A model generated the notes under the pieces. The model did no database searches. It was given only the letters and a program-made list of their open reading frames with translations, and was not told the origin of the DNA. The translations under genes and the position numbers were made by a program. From positions 1-21,950 of the forward strand of contig JBLHPD010000063.1 of NCBI GenBank assembly GCA_047624165.1: a DNA stretch of 21,950 bases, in the 5' to 3' direction. This DNA is from Clostridium_AD sp047624165 (GTDB lineage: Bacteria; Bacillota; Clostridia; Clostridiales; Clostridiaceae). This document shows positions 15,872 through 21,950 of the stretch, in pieces; positions within the stretch are counted from its first letter, which is position 1; each line of letters starts with the position of its first letter.

Positions 15872-18800
15872 TTATCTTAATAATTGAAGAACTTGTTGTG
15901 GCTGTTGGTTAGCTTGTGCAAGCATAGCCTGAGCAGCCTGTGCAAGAATATTATTCTTTGAGAATGTTGACATTTCTTTTGCCATATCAACATCTCTAAT
16001 TCTTGATTCAGCTGAAGTCATGTTTTCAGATGCAGTTCCAAGGTTTGATATTGTGTGCTCAAGTCTATTTTGGAAAGCACCAAGCTTTGATCTTTCTGCA
16101 GAAACACTTTGAATAGCATTATCAATAACTTCAATAGCAGCTGTAGCTTTATTAGCATCACTCAAATCAAGTGAATATTCATCAGTTACGTTATTAGTAC
16201 CATTAGTAATATTTGCTGATGTTGTTACATAGGATGCGCCAGTAACACCTGTAGAAGCTTCTGATGAAGCACCACTAATTTTTATAGCCGCAGCTCTCAT
16301 ATCATTAACATCAACTGAGAAGTTTTGACCCTTATTTGCACCAATCTGCATTGTTAAAGAATCATCTTTTGTTCCCTGTATAACATTGAATGTTGCTGTA
16401 TCGCCATCAGCCATACCCACTGCAGTTTTAACAGTTAATCCATCACCTAAATCAACAGTTCCGTTTGGATCTACTTCTTTTTGGTCAACTACTTTATCTG
16501 TGCCATCTTTAGTAAGCGTCATACGGAAATCATCTTCTGTTGTATTTGTCTGAACTGTAAATCCGTAATCGCCTTGTTTAACATCAGCATCAAAAGTAAA
16601 GTTGATTCCACTACCCATATCTATTGTCTTAGCGCCAGATATACTATATTTTGTTCCTGTACTTGCTCCGGTTGAATCCTGAATAACAGCTGTACTAGTT
16701 AAAGCCTCATCAGCAGTAAATTTATTTGAATAAGTACCTTTTGATGCAGTTGATAAAGCAATTGCATCAATGTCAGCTGTAACACCATTTCCTAAACTTA
16801 GATTTTTGGCATTAGCTGGATTGGCTAAAGACTCTGCCGATAAAGTAACTTTTGGTGAGCCTGTTACGTCAGCACCACCCTCTGTCTTAAGTTGTATATC
16901 ATAGTTTGTATCTGTCTTTACTGTAGTATATAATGTAGTACCGTTAATAAATGCATCTTTGTCTACATCTAACTTAAATGTACCAGCTGCGGTATTACCA
17001 TTGTCAGTATCTTTTAAAGCAATTGCTTGAGCAGCTCCCCCTGCAGTCACATCAAGTGTACCTGTAATTTTACTATTTGCTGAATCAGTTATGGTAACAT
17101 TTTTAGTAATATCAAAATCTATAGCACCTGTTTCATATTTGGGAACTCCTGCACTTGAATCAGTGAATAATTTCCCATAATCTACATTCATGGAAATATC
17201 TCCAACTTTGACACTATTCACTCCACCAGTTGCTGAAACACTAAATGTACTAGAACCTATTTCAGTATTAGCTCCTCCTACATCATCTATTAGCTTTAAA
17301 GTATATGAAGGTTGATTATTTGATACATGAATAGTTGATGATGTACCAGCAACAAGAGCATCAGCATCTACATCCATTGTTATATCTCCACCATTTACAG
17401 TGAAAACATCATCGGCTCCTGTATCTCCTGCTGCATAAGTTTTACTATCAGTCTTAGTAGAATCAGTATCGCTTGTAACCGTAACAGTTTTACCAATATC
17501 AAAATCCATTTTAGCTCCATCATATGTTGAGGTTTCAGCTTGAGTTGCATCTAATAGGCTGTAGTCAATATCCATAGTTATATCACCTATAGTCACACTG
17601 TTCACACCTAAATTAGCTCCTCTACTAAATGTTGTAGACGCAATTATAGTGTTTGCTCCGCCTGCATCATTTACTAGACTAACAGTATAATCAGCAGAAA
17701 CAGCGGCAGTTGTAGTCTTATCAGCTGCTAAAGCAGTTATATCAGCAATATCTAGCGTAAATGTGAAATTTCCACCAGCATCAGTAAATGTTTCAGTTGC
17801 TTGTGAACCATTTCCATTGGTGTCTGCTACATCGTGTAAATTAGCATAAGCTATAGTTTTAGAATTTGTTCCATCACTAACTGTAATATCTTTAGCTGCA
17901 TTAGTTGAAATAGTATATGTTCCAGCTTTTGTATTTGGATTATCTATTTGCATATTCGTTACACCTAAAGCTGCTACCCCTGAATTATTAGATGTTAAAG
18001 TATTTTGACCTGTTATCTGAATTTGTGCATCATTTACTTCAGCGAAAGTAGAATTTGACTTAATAGTGATGTTACTAACTGCACCATCTGTAATTGCTGT
18101 TTTTGCAGTATCATCAGCATTCGTTGACGGTACAATCCCTACCTTGGTAGATACTGTATAGTCTCCATCTGCGGGTTTAGTAGCACCTGCTGTCTTTACA
18201 TCAGTTATTCCAGCAGTTGCCCCTACTGTTACTGATGAAGCTTTAGTTATTTGAATTTGTGCATCATTTAAAGCATCTTCAGCGAAAGCAGAATCTTTAT
18301 CAATAGTTACATTGCTAATAACTGCATCGGTAACTAATTCACTACCAACCACATCTGCAACATCCTTTGTTTTGGCACTTGTTTCAATTTTATATACAGC
18401 ATCTTTAGGTACATCAGTAGTATCCATAGTAAGAGTAGATAAGCCTGAAGTATTAACATCTGTTGCAGTCTGTTCTACCTTCTTATTTATTTCAATACTA
18501 TAAACATCGCCATCTACTAAATTCGCATCAGCAGCCACAGTAATAGCATTGATATCTGCAATACCCGTAGTTTTTACAAATGTAGAGGCCGTCATAGCAT
18601 TTTCTGTCTTTACTTCAATACTATAAATTCCAGCATCAAGTTCAGTATTAGTGCCAGTAACCTTATTGGCCACATTTGCTACACCAGTTGGATCCAGGCT
18701 TGATCCTACATCATTACTTTCTTTTCCTCCAAGATTTTCTAACTTAGCCTCATATGAACCGCTTGCAAGTATAGAACTTGAGTCTAATTTAATATTTGAA

Positions 18801-19288
18801 AGAGAAGTGCCGCTATAAACTGCTTTATTCGCATCTGTAGTATCAATAGCGGATCCAGTTCCAACTTTTATTGAACCATCTAATAATTTTTTCTTGTTAA
18901 ATTCTGTTGTATTTCCTATACGATTGATTTCAGAAGTTAATTGATTTACTTCCTTTTGAATTTCTTCTCTGTCACCTGTTGTATTCGTATCATTTGATGC
19001 TTGAACTGAAAGTTCTCTCATTCTTTGCAATATGCTGTGAGTTTCATTAAGCGCACCTTCACCAGTTTGAATAAGTGAAATAGCATCTTGAGAATTTGCA
19101 GAAGCCTGATCAAGTCCTCTTATTTGGCCTCTCATTTTTTCTGATATAGCTAGTCCTGCTGCGTCATCTCCAGCCTTATTGATTCGAAGACCTGAAGAAA
19201 GTTTTTCCATTGACTTGCTTGAATTTGCTGAGTTGATTCCCATTTGTCTATTTGCGTTCATGGCACCTAAGTTGTGATTGATTATCAT
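15872..19288 (-). CDS. fliC: Very large flagellin with expanded repetitive central region
   Basis: The protein is about 1138 aa, two to four times the usual flagellin. The N-terminal D0/D1 domains (1-140; INHNLGAMNANRQMG, SSGLRINKAGDDAAGLAIS) and the C-terminal D1/D0 (about 1049-1138; SAERSKLGAFQNRLEHTI, ending VLQLLR) are fully conserved, so it should export and polymerise into filaments. Residues about 150-1000 are a beta-rich, Asp/Thr/Gly/Ala-rich, cysteine-free insertion with repeats. NDAQIQIT recurs about 80 residues apart (near 343 and 419), and units starting YTVSLVNDAGGANT (about 532) and YTLKLIDDVGGANT (about 661) are about 130 residues long, with a weaker third near 794. The true start is the ATG at 19286-19288, with SD AGGGAGGT 7 nt upstream; an in-frame ATG at 19333 falls in the leader hairpin. 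csrA2 lies directly upstream. Confidence 0.95.
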   Translation of the reverse strand: MIINHNLGAMNANRQMGINSANSSKSMEKLSSGLRINKAGDDAAGLAISEKMRGQIRGLDQASANSQDAISLIQTGEGALNETHSILQRMRELSVQASNDTNTTGDREEIQKEVNQLTSEINRIGNTTEFNKKKLLDGSIKVGTGSAIDTTDANKAVYSGTSLSNIKLDSSSILASGSYEAKLENLGGKESNDVGSSLDPTGVANVANKVTGTNTELDAGIYSIEVKTENAMTASTFVKTTGIADINAITVAADANLVDGDVYSIEINKKVEQTATDVNTSGLSTLTMDTTDVPKDAVYKIETSAKTKDVADVVGSELVTDAVISNVTIDKDSAFAEDALNDAQIQITKASSVTVGATAGITDVKTAGATKPADGDYTVSTKVGIVPSTNADDTAKTAITDGAVSNITIKSNSTFAEVNDAQIQITGQNTLTSNNSGVAALGVTNMQIDNPNTKAGTYTISTNAAKDITVSDGTNSKTIAYANLHDVADTNGNGSQATETFTDAGGNFTFTLDIADITALAADKTTTAAVSADYTVSLVNDAGGANTIIASTTFSRGANLGVNSVTIGDITMDIDYSLLDATQAETSTYDGAKMDFDIGKTVTVTSDTDSTKTDSKTYAAGDTGADDVFTVNGGDITMDVDADALVAGTSSTIHVSNNQPSYTLKLIDDVGGANTEIGSSTFSVSATGGVNSVKVGDISMNVDYGKLFTDSSAGVPKYETGAIDFDITKNVTITDSANSKITGTLDVTAGGAAQAIALKDTDNGNTAAGTFKLDVDKDAFINGTTLYTTVKTDTNYDIQLKTEGGADVTGSPKVTLSAESLANPANAKNLSLGNGVTADIDAIALSTASKGTYSNKFTADEALTSTAVIQDSTGASTGTKYSISGAKTIDMGSGINFTFDADVKQGDYGFTVQTNTTEDDFRMTLTKDGTDKVVDQKEVDPNGTVDLGDGLTVKTAVGMADGDTATFNVIQGTKDDSLTMQIGANKGQNFSVDVNDMRAAAIKISGASSEASTGVTGASYVTTSANITNGTNNVTDEYSLDLSDANKATAAIEVIDNAIQSVSAERSKLGAFQNRLEHTISNLGTASENMTSAESRIRDVDMAKEMSTFSKNNILAQAAQAMLAQANQQPQQVLQLLR

Positions 19289-19295
19289 AATAAAT

Positions 19296-19334
19296 ACCTC
19301 CCTGATTTTTTTAAGTGGACATCTCTGTTCCACT
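19296..19334 (-). promoter_or_regulatory. Flagellin translation leader: GNRA hairpin and GGA-containing SD
   Basis: On the minus strand AGTGG(A)ACA pairs with TGTCCACT around a GAGA tetraloop (19314-19334), with one bulged A beside a GGA. Ten nucleotides later the SD CAGGGAGGT (19296-19304) contains a second GGA. Two GGA motifs, one in or near a hairpin and one on the SD, resemble the CsrA control region of Bacillus hag. Actual binding is inferred. Confidence 0.5.
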
Positions 19335-19336
19335 GA

Positions 19337-19365
19337 TTTATATTTAAGATTTCTGGACTTACCAA
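19337..19365 (-). promoter_or_regulatory. Candidate sigma-A promoter of the flagellin gene
   Basis: On the minus strand TTGGTA (19360-19365), a 17-bp spacer and TATAAA (19337-19342) lie 49 nt before the start codon. Initiation near 19330 would omit the first bases of the leader hairpin, so hairpin control would apply mainly to transcripts from upstream. Confidence 0.4.
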
Positions 19366-19401
19366 CTGATTAATTGAAATTTGTACATATTTTTTTATAA
19401 C

Positions 19402-19478
19402 AAAAAAGGAAGAGTTACAATCCTAACCATAATAACTATCTTGTTATTATGAATTGATGATTGTATTAACTCTTCCTT
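19402..19478 (-). terminator. Nested-hairpin terminator between csrA2 and flagellin
   Basis: The outer stem AAGGAAGAGTTA / TAACTCTTCCTT (12 bp, extended by CAATC/GATTG past a 3-nt bulge) encloses a separate 9-bp hairpin CATAATAAC / GTTATTATG with a 6-nt loop. A U6 run follows on the minus strand. The ascending arm, with flank, is identical over 19 nt to that of the element upstream of csrA2. Confidence 0.85.
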
Positions 19479-19510
19479 GAGGTAATGAGTAATGAAACAA
19501 ATTATTTTAC

Positions 19511-19690
19511 TTATACTACTTGTAATATTGCTTCTTTATTTTTATCTTGCACTCCATCTCTCAAGATGATTACATCCTTGGGAGCGTCTATGGATACCCT
19601 TACTGTGTTATCCTTAACCTTAATAAAAGTTATTTTTATGTTGTCGCCAATATTAATTGTTTCCCCCGTTCTAATTCCTAGTGCAAGCAT
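19511..19690 (-). CDS. csrA: CsrA-like RNA-binding regulator (paralogue 2), upstream of flagellin
   Basis: The 59-aa protein MLALGIRTGETINIGDNIKI... contains VRVSIDAPKDVIILRDGV. It is closely related to paralogue 1: both share L-G-I-K/R-T-G-E at 4-10, IDAPK and ILRDGV, with Leu4 and Arg44 conserved and G-I-R/K in place of canonical T-R-R/K at 5-7. The frame is open 35 codons further upstream, but those codons run through the leader terminator. The ATG at 19688-19690 has SD AAGGGGG 7 nt away. The gene sits between two nested terminators and 222 nt before the flagellin start, behind a sigma-D-like promoter. A role in flagellin translation control and autoregulation is likely from family knowledge. 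No fliW is visible. Confidence 0.87.
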   Translation of the reverse strand: MLALGIRTGETINIGDNIKITFIKVKDNTVRVSIDAPKDVIILRDGVQDKNKEAILQVV

Positions 19691-19724
19691 TCTTCTTCCC
19701 CCTTTTTTACTCATTCGGTTTTTT

Positions 19725-19791
19725 AAAAAATAAAAAAGAGCCAATACAATAAATCTAAAATTAGATTTACCATGTATTAACTCTTCCTTGA
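19725..19791 (-). terminator. Nested-hairpin terminator/attenuator in the csrA2 leader
   Basis: On the minus strand AAGAGTTAATACA pairs with TGTATTGGCTCTT (two G-U pairs, further extended by A-U and G-U pairs). It encloses a 9-bp hairpin TAAATCTAA / TTAGATTTA. TTTTTATTTTTT follows, and the csrA2 start lies 35 nt downstream. It sits between the promoter and the only gene, so it can only attenuate the csrA2 transcript. The 5' flank TCAAGGAAG holds a CsrA-like GGA motif inside the ascending arm. Confidence 0.75.
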
Positions 19792-19821
19792 ACAATTATA
19801 TAATTTTTTTACCTATACCAT

Positions 19822-19847
19822 TATTATTAACATCCTTGTTAATAATA
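19822..19847 (-). promoter_or_regulatory. CsrA-consensus hairpin in the csrA2 leader
   Basis: On the minus strand a perfect 10-bp stem TATTATTAAC / GTTAATAATA displays the hexaloop AAGGAT. The closing bases and loop read ACAAGGATGT, the core of the in vitro-selected high-affinity CsrA site (RUACARGGAUGU), with GGA in the loop as required. It lies about 30 nt before the attenuator stem. The sequence match is direct observation; that either CsrA-like protein binds it is inference. Confidence 0.7.
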
Positions 19848-19884
19848 TCATCATTAAATTCTTCTTTTTTGTTATCTAATACTT

Positions 19885-19911
19885 TTATCGTATATTGTTT
19901 CTAATACTTTA
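19885..19911 (-). promoter_or_regulatory. Sigma-D (sigma-28)-like promoter for csrA2
   Basis: On the minus strand TAAA (19908-19911), a 15-bp spacer and TACGATAA (19885-19892) match the motility sigma-factor consensus TAAA-N15-GCCGATAA at ten of twelve positions. The transcript would start near 19878 and carry the CsrA hairpin and attenuator. Confidence 0.65.
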
Positions 19912-19998
19912 GTACTAAATTAAATTTTTTTATACCAATATGATGATATATTTGTTTATATTAAATTATCATAGCATAATTATTTATAAAAAATATCT

Positions 19999-20046
19999 AG
20001 AATTTTAAATTTTCTTGATTTAAGAATTTTAAATTTTCTTGATTTA
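19999..20046. repeat. 24-bp perfect tandem duplication
   Basis: Two head-to-tail identical 24-bp units (19999-20022 and 20023-20046), each AGAATTTTAAATTTTC followed by TTGATTTA, abut the -35 of the next plus-strand promoter. TTGATTTA recurs near 20186 and 20197. It may be a binding-site array or simple slippage. Confidence 0.8.
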
Positions 20047-20048
20047 AA

Positions 20049-20079
20049 TTGACTATTTATGAAATGATGTTATTATAAT
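20049..20079 (+). promoter_or_regulatory. Candidate promoter for the Na+/alanine symporter gene
   Basis: TTGACT (20049-20054) is followed by TATTAT after 16 bp or TATAAT after 19 bp. It would give a leader of about 200 nt. The 600-nt gap between csrA2 and the symporter holds the csrA2 control elements, the tandem repeat, this promoter and the palindrome at 20250-20267. Confidence 0.5.
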
Positions 20080-20249
20080 GGAAGAAAAATAAAAAGCAGG
20101 AGGCGAAATTTTAATACATTTAATTTTAAAAATAAACTTTTTTGATTCTTATTTAGCTTACTTAAAAAGAAATCGATTACTTACTTGATTTATCAATTGA
20201 TTTAAAAGAACTAAATATGTATCAACACAACATCACAAATTAAAACAAA

Positions 20250-20267
20250 GATAGTGTTTACACTATC
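20250..20267. promoter_or_regulatory. Operator-like palindrome before the symporter gene
   Basis: GATAGTGT-TT-ACACTATC has perfect 8-bp arms and a 2-nt centre, ending 8 nt before the SD region. The tight centre is more like a dimeric-repressor operator than an RNA hairpin, but either could restrict expression. Confidence 0.5.
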
Positions 20268-20290
20268 AATTATAAGAGGGGGATTATTAA

Positions 20291-21799
20291 ATGGATTTTG
20301 CTGCTTTAACAGGTTGGTTCGCGGGTAAGCTTTGGGGGTCAGGTTTGATATATCTTTGTTTGGGATCTGGTATTTATTTTTCAATACGAATGAAATTTCC
20401 ACAGCTTCGCCTAATCAAAGACATGGTTCACCAATTGCTTGGAGGAAAGAGTTCTACACAAGGTGTTTCTTCTTTTCAAAGTTTTGCCATGGCATTAGGT
20501 GGCCGTGTAGGTGTAGGAAATATTGCTGGAGTTGCTACTGCAATATTCTATGGTGGTCCAGGAGCAATCTTTTGGATGTGGATTATTGCATTCTTAGGAG
20601 CCGGTTCGGCCTACGCAGAATCTGCTTTGGCCCAGGTGTGGAAAGAAGATATTGCTGGTGATTACCGTGGAGGTCCAGCATACTATATAGAAAAAGGATT
20701 GAAAAACAAACCTTTTGCTATACTATTTGCTATAGTAACCATTATAGGAAATGGCTTTACTGGCCCAGGTATCCAAGCGTTTAACATTGCAGAGACATCA
20801 CAGACAGCTTTTGGTATATCTCCATATATTACAGGAATTTTTGTTGCTATTTTATTTGGTATAGTCATTTTCGGTGGAGTTAAAAGAATCGGTAACGTCG
20901 CTGGAGCAGTTGTTCCATTTATGGCAGCCGCTTATATAATAATTGCTTTATCCATTTTGGTTATAAATTTCAGAAATATACCAGCAATGTTTGGCTTAAT
21001 CATCAGTTCTGCCTTTAATGCTAACGCAGCATTCGGCGCTGTGTTTGGAAATGCAGTTATGTGGGGAGTAAAAAGAGGACTTTATTCTAACGAAGCAGGA
21101 ATGGGTACTGGCGCACAGGCTTCCGCTGCTGCAGAAGTATCTCACCCAGCAAAACAAGGTCTTGTTCAATCTTTCTCAGTTTATGTGGACACATTATTCG
21201 TTTGTACAGCAACTGCACTTATGATACTCTCTACGGGAAAATACAATGTTGAAAATCCTGCTGGTGGATTTTTAGTTGAAAATCTTCCAGGAGTTGGTGT
21301 TGGACCTTCCTTCGCTCAAGAATCTATAAACACAATGATTCCCGGTCTTGGAAGTCCATTTATTGCTATAGCAATCTTCTTCTTTGCCTTCACTACATTA
21401 CTTGCATTTGCTTACTATACTGAAAGTAATGTTTCGTATCTATTTAAGAAGAGTAAGAATTTGAAAACTATTTCATTTATTACGAAAATAGTTCTAGTAG
21501 TATCTACATTTTACGGAACTATCCGTACATCAAGTATGGCTTGGAATCTTGCGGACATTGGTGTTGGAATGATGGCGTGGCTTAATATAATCGCTATTAT
21601 ACTATTAACAAAACCTGTTCTTGCAACTCTTAAAGATTATGAGCAACAAAAAAAGATGGGTTTAGATCCTGTTTTTGTTCCTGAGAGATGTGGTATTAAA
21701 GGTGCTGAAGGCTGGAATGACATCGTTAATCATAACTATCCTGATCAGTTAGCCGCATTGAAGGACAAGGTAGATATTACTAAGCACATGGATTCTTAG
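20291..21799 (+). CDS. Sodium/alanine (AGCS-family) symporter
   Basis: The 502-aa integral membrane protein has about 10-11 helices. AGCS-family signatures are GGRVGVGNIAGVATAI, PGAIFWMWIIAFLGAGSAYAESALA, GNGFTGPGIQAFNI and SNEAGMGTGAQASAAAEVSHPAKQG (about 265-289). These transporters import alanine, glycine or related small amino acids with Na+. The gene is complete, with ATG preceded by AGAGGGGG at 8 nt spacing. A short hydrophilic C-terminal tail (about 450-502) is cytoplasmic by topology. It is a single-gene unit, with a candidate promoter and an operator-like palindrome upstream and a probable group II intron end 30 nt past the stop. Exact substrate is not determined. Confidence 0.93.
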   Translation: MDFAALTGWFAGKLWGSGLIYLCLGSGIYFSIRMKFPQLRLIKDMVHQLLGGKSSTQGVSSFQSFAMALGGRVGVGNIAGVATAIFYGGPGAIFWMWIIAFLGAGSAYAESALAQVWKEDIAGDYRGGPAYYIEKGLKNKPFAILFAIVTIIGNGFTGPGIQAFNIAETSQTAFGISPYITGIFVAILFGIVIFGGVKRIGNVAGAVVPFMAAAYIIIALSILVINFRNIPAMFGLIISSAFNANAAFGAVFGNAVMWGVKRGLYSNEAGMGTGAQASAAAEVSHPAKQGLVQSFSVYVDTLFVCTATALMILSTGKYNVENPAGGFLVENLPGVGVGPSFAQESINTMIPGLGSPFIAIAIFFFAFTTLLAFAYYTESNVSYLFKKSKNLKTISFITKIVLVVSTFYGTIRTSSMAWNLADIGVGMMAWLNIIAIILLTKPVLATLKDYEQQKKMGLDPVFVPERCGIKGAEGWNDIVNHNYPDQLAALKDKVDITKHMDS

Positions 21800-21828
21800 G
21801 GTAAGGACAATGTTGCCCATACTCATTA

Positions 21829-21950
21829 ATCGAATAGAGGCTAACAATTAAAATGTTTTGCCCCTTTCACAACACCCTACGTACCGTTCGGTATAAGGCG
21901 TTTCATTAGTTTACAGATTTAACGTGGTTATAATAATCCGAAAAGAATAT
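21829..21950 (-). mobile_element. Probable 3' end of a group II intron (domains V-VI), running out of the window
   Basis: On the minus strand the sequence around 21870-21902 contains CCTTATACCGAACGGTACG then TAGGGTGTTGTGAAAGG. It resembles the domain V region that follows the reverse-transcriptase gene in bacterial group II introns: a TACC/GGTA stem tip, the CGTACGG-like strand, then GTGnGAnAGG. A domain VI-like stem follows (GAAAGGGGC to GCCTCTATTC, 21831-21867), with an A near the branch position, and the element would end in AT at 21829. Several consensus bases differ, so it may be degenerate. The call is by pattern memory; the rest of the intron lies beyond 21950. Confidence 0.5.

Noticed and set aside
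19333..19335. Earlier in-frame ATG for flagellin, adding 15 residues
   Set aside because: It falls inside the leader hairpin without an SD; the ATG at 19286-19288 has a strong SD and gives the conserved flagellin N-terminus.
19691..19795. N-terminal extension of csrA2 by 35 codons
   Set aside because: The extension translates the terminator stem and U-run; CsrA proteins begin with M-L, and the ATG at 19690 has an SD.
20332..20661. Overlapping 109-codon frame inside the symporter gene
   Set aside because: Out-of-frame shadow of a conserved transporter with unnatural composition (Cys, Trp and Arg rich).

Overview
The window looks like chromosome from an AT-rich, spore-forming, flagellated member of the Clostridia. 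The support is an alpha/beta-type small acid-soluble spore protein, a flagellin with a CsrA-like gene directly upstream, many Bacillota-type Shine-Dalgarno (SD) sequences with GTG/TTG starts, and clear sigma-A and one sigma-D-like promoter. No rRNA, tRNA or CRISPR was seen. Species cannot be named from sequence reading alone.

Left part (1-8.3 kb): the 3' end of an SGNH/GDSL hydrolase gene on the + strand, then a long minus-strand block. In transcription order the block holds tctC-tctB-tctA (tripartite tricarboxylate transporter) behind a strong sigma-A promoter and a roughly 300-nt leader containing an intrinsic terminator. It continues with a membrane sensor kinase, an overlapping response regulator with a DUF2294/MpsC-like C-terminal domain, and a Hanks-type Ser/Thr kinase with one C-terminal membrane anchor. 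The position suggests, but does not prove, that the two-component pair senses substrates of the transporter.

Middle (8.4-12.8 kb): msrB (+), a zinc-ribbon membrane protein of unknown function (-), a SASP gene (-), and a TPR-coiled coil-GGDEF diguanylate cyclase (-), most with their own terminators.

Right part (13.1-19.9 kb) is a motility/signalling island: a CsrA-like gene (csrA1), a LytTR response regulator with a divergently transcribed AgrC-like kinase, a remnant resembling the start of yjfB, a very large flagellin (about 1138 aa), and a second CsrA-like gene (csrA2) upstream of the flagellin. The csrA2/flagellin region is the most interesting part. A sigma-D-like promoter leads into a leader with a hairpin that presents the core of the CsrA consensus site (10-bp stem, AAGGAT hexaloop, AC/GU closing bases). 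A nested terminator follows, then csrA2, then a second nested terminator whose ascending arm is identical over 19 nt to the first and also contains CAAGGA, then a flagellin translation leader with further GGA motifs. I propose a CsrA-type attenuation and translation-control circuit.

Right end: a 24-bp tandem repeat, a promoter, an operator-like palindrome, a Na+/alanine (AGCS-family) symporter gene on +, and, 30 nt after its stop, what looks like the 3' end (domains V-VI) of a minus-strand group II intron that runs out of the window.
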